NCBI GenBank assembly: GCA_919901855.1
Contig: CAKKQC010000025.1
Span: 1 to 23,244, forward strand
DNA: 23,244 nt
Direction of reading: 5' to 3'
Origin: a bacterium
GTDB taxonomy: Bacteria; Oederibacteriota; CAKKQC01
Shown: piece after piece, positions 21,928 through 23,244 of the stretch
Layout of the letters: each line of letters opens with the position of its first letter
How positions within the stretch are numbered: the first letter of the stretch is position 1
Notes under the pieces: model-generated
What the model was told of the DNA's origin: nothing
Database searches by the model: none
The model's input: the letters and a program-made list of their open reading frames with translations, nothing else
Translations under genes and position numbers: made by a program

Positions 21928-22000
21928 GGGCCAGTAGCTCAGCTGGTAGAGCACCAGCCTTTTAAGTTGGGTGTCCTCGGTTCGATCCCGAGCTGGCCCA
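21928..22000 (+). tRNA. tRNA-Lys (TTT)
   Basis: Full cloverleaf. Acceptor GGGCCAG pairs with CTGGCCC (21993-21999); D-arm GCTC/GAGC; anticodon stem CCAGC/GTTGG (one G-T) with loop CTTTTAA and anticodon TTT at 21961-21963; T-arm CTCGG-TTCGATC-CCGAG; discriminator A at 22000. CCA is not encoded (GGCAG follows). The 3' half is a classic integration target, and a tyrosine recombinase gene lies 91 bases downstream. Confidence 0.95.
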
Positions 22001-22042
22001 GGCAGTTCTCGTTGATCAAGGCGGTTTTTCTAACTGTCAAAC

Positions 22043-22093
22043 GACCGTGGCAAAGACACCCAAACTTTTCTTACCATTCGATTTACCACGGTC
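22043..22093. other. Inverted repeat between tRNA-Lys and integrase, possible att or terminator element
   Basis: GACCGTGG (22043-22050) and CCACGGTC (22086-22093) are perfect inverted copies 35 bases apart, and a further GTGGCA/TGCCAC pair overlaps them. The segment sits between the tRNA 3' end and the integrase 3' end. It could be arm-type recombinase sites or a bidirectional terminator. Confidence 0.4.
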
Positions 22094-23198
22094 ATGCCAC
22101 GAACTTGGCAACCTTCCCCTGCTCATCCCCTCCGTGGCCAAGCTTGTCCTCAATCGCCTTGACCGCCATGTCCCGGGATTCGGATCCCTCTCCGAGGTAG
22201 AGCTCGGTGGTCCGGATATTCGTATGCCCGAGTAGCTTCTGGGCCGCCCTGACATCATGCGTGCTCAGCGCAACCCAAGTCGCAGCGAGTTTTCGGAAAG
22301 TCTTGAGCGTGATCCACGGAAGCCCAACCGCCTTGGCCGACTTCTTGAACGAGCGGGAAAGACAGTGCCTGTCCCGCTGGTTGTTGGACTTGCCCCGGAA
22401 GACGAGGCCTTCCCGCGGCATTCCTGTTTCCATCCAGAGGATGTTCAGCACCTCGTTCAGTGTTTTGGCCATCGGCAGCCGGTGAAGATCATTCACCTTG
22501 CGCCTGACAAGGACTAGCGTTCCCCCGATGAAATCCACTCTCGACCAGTCCAGCGAGAGAACCTCTCCAAGTCGTGCGCCGGTGTAGATGAGCGTCACCA
22601 CAATCGGGTACAGCGAAGGCCTCTTGTGCTTCAGATAGTCCAGGAGCCGCTTGACCTCATCCACGCTCGGCAGAACCGGCTCCAGCAACCGCGGCTTTTC
22701 CACCCGAATCCCGATGGCAGGGTTCTTCTCGAGGTATCCGCGCTGGATAGCCACGTTGAACATCCTGCGTATCGATCGGTGGTGATTGTCGACGGTCACC
22801 TGGCTGATCCTCCCCTTGCAGGCGTGGAGAAAGGTCTCGACGTCAGCCCGGGTTATCTTCGCAAGCTCGATCTGTGCCCCTTTGTGTTTCACGAACGCTT
22901 TCAGGTGGCCGACAGGAGTCTGATACCCGAGGAGCTTTCTCTCATCCCTCAGGTACCTGACATACCAGTCGAAGAACTCGCCCAGGGTGCTCGGCTTCTC
23001 TCCGCTGAACTGCGCGGTGAAGTAATCATCCAGACGGTTCTTCTCGGCCAGGGCCTTCTCGAGGTTGTCGCCAAGAGTCTTGCGATAGTCCCGATACTTC
23101 TTGTCCTTCGTTTTTGCCTGCAACAAGCGTCTGTACAAGTAACGGAATTGGCCGTCCTTTTCCTGACGCCGCCACAGATTCCCCTCGACCTTCTCCAT
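22092..23198 (-). CDS. Tyrosine recombinase / integrase (tRNA-Lys-linked)
   Basis: 368 residues. The arrangement is an N-terminal DNA-binding arm (about 1-65), a core-binding SAM-like domain (about 70-165) and a catalytic domain (about 175-345). Catalytic residues seen are Arg209 (YTGARLGEV), Arg302 with Lys299 in place of the usual first His of HxxR (LKTFRKLA), His325 (LLGHTNIRTT) and the nucleophile Tyr334 (ELYL). His-to-Lys at that position is tolerated in the family. The start is ATG 23198 with AGGAGG just upstream. The gene points toward tRNA-Lys, and its 3' end is 91 bases from the tRNA. The integrated element therefore most likely extends rightwards beyond the window, with the tRNA 3' end as one attachment site. 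Confidence 0.95.
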   Translation of the reverse strand: MEKVEGNLWRRQEKDGQFRYLYRRLLQAKTKDKKYRDYRKTLGDNLEKALAEKNRLDDYFTAQFSGEKPSTLGEFFDWYVRYLRDERKLLGYQTPVGHLKAFVKHKGAQIELAKITRADVETFLHACKGRISQVTVDNHHRSIRRMFNVAIQRGYLEKNPAIGIRVEKPRLLEPVLPSVDEVKRLLDYLKHKRPSLYPIVVTLIYTGARLGEVLSLDWSRVDFIGGTLVLVRRKVNDLHRLPMAKTLNEVLNILWMETGMPREGLVFRGKSNNQRDRHCLSRSFKKSAKAVGLPWITLKTFRKLAATWVALSTHDVRAAQKLLGHTNIRTTELYLGEGSESRDMAVKAIEDKLGHGGDEQGKVAKFVA

Positions 23199-23244
23199 CT
23201 TTACCTCCTGAAAGCCAGGGGGCTCTGTACTAATTCTACAGCAC

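Noticed and set aside
1-23244. CRISPR array
   Set aside because: No regularly spaced repeats with unique spacers; the only tandem array (18482-18568) has no spacers and fits an IS terminus.

Overview
The window is GC-rich (about two thirds G+C by eye) and reads as a chromosomal segment of a Gram-negative bacterium. It carries an O-antigen-ligase-like protein, several secreted outer-membrane barrels, a type-I glutamine synthetase with linked PII and Amt genes, and a tRNA-Lys with no encoded CCA. The phylum cannot be fixed from sequence alone. An Acidobacteriota, Myxococcota/Desulfobacterota or Eisenbacteria-like lineage would fit; this is inference.

Layout. 1-2.8 kb is a scarred zone: a parallel beta-helix surface protein cut off at its C-terminus, bracketed by two degenerate copies of a ~75-bp direct repeat, next to a tRNA-Met that has lost its 3' half. 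2.8-16.3 kb is the well-kept core, almost all on the minus strand: an outer-membrane protein, an O-antigen ligase (plus strand), glutamine-dependent NAD synthetase (nadE), a second outer-membrane protein, then a nitrogen-assimilation block read as amt2, amt1, glnK, glnA. Further right is a tightly overlapping five-gene operon read as DUF4920-like lipoprotein, MacB/FtsX-type permease, ABC ATPase, beta-barrel, FMN-binding-like periplasmic protein. A small cysteine-rich exported protein precedes it. 16.3-21.9 kb is accessory: an AbiEi antitoxin-like gene without an intact toxin partner, two near-identical DUF3024 genes bracketing a HigBA toxin-antitoxin pair, an IS21-like terminal repeat array, gene remnants, a Nudix-fold protein with a destroyed Nudix box, a TraB/Tiki-like protein and a DUF2442 gene. 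21.9-23.2 kb holds tRNA-Lys and a tyrosine recombinase, the probable edge of an integrated element that continues to the right.

The most interesting feature is the nitrogen block. Each of the two amt genes has its own good sigma-70-type promoter, and each is followed by a homologous ~180-nt leader. Each leader contains a conserved hairpin with compensatory changes, a second hairpin GAGAC-ATCGRC-GTCTC, and an intrinsic terminator that uses the same GTCTC strand. This is the architecture of a transcription attenuator. The hexaloop (A at position 1, G at position 4) resembles that of ANTAR-target RNAs. Downstream, the two canonical covalent-modification tyrosines of the enteric cascade are both gone: PII residue 51 is Glu and the glutamine synthetase adenylylation-site residue is Phe. 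Together these suggest control by leader RNA and by allosteric/PII binding rather than by GlnD/GlnE modification.

Several accessory genes share a -10 hexamer only 6-9 nt before the start codon, which implies leaderless mRNAs.
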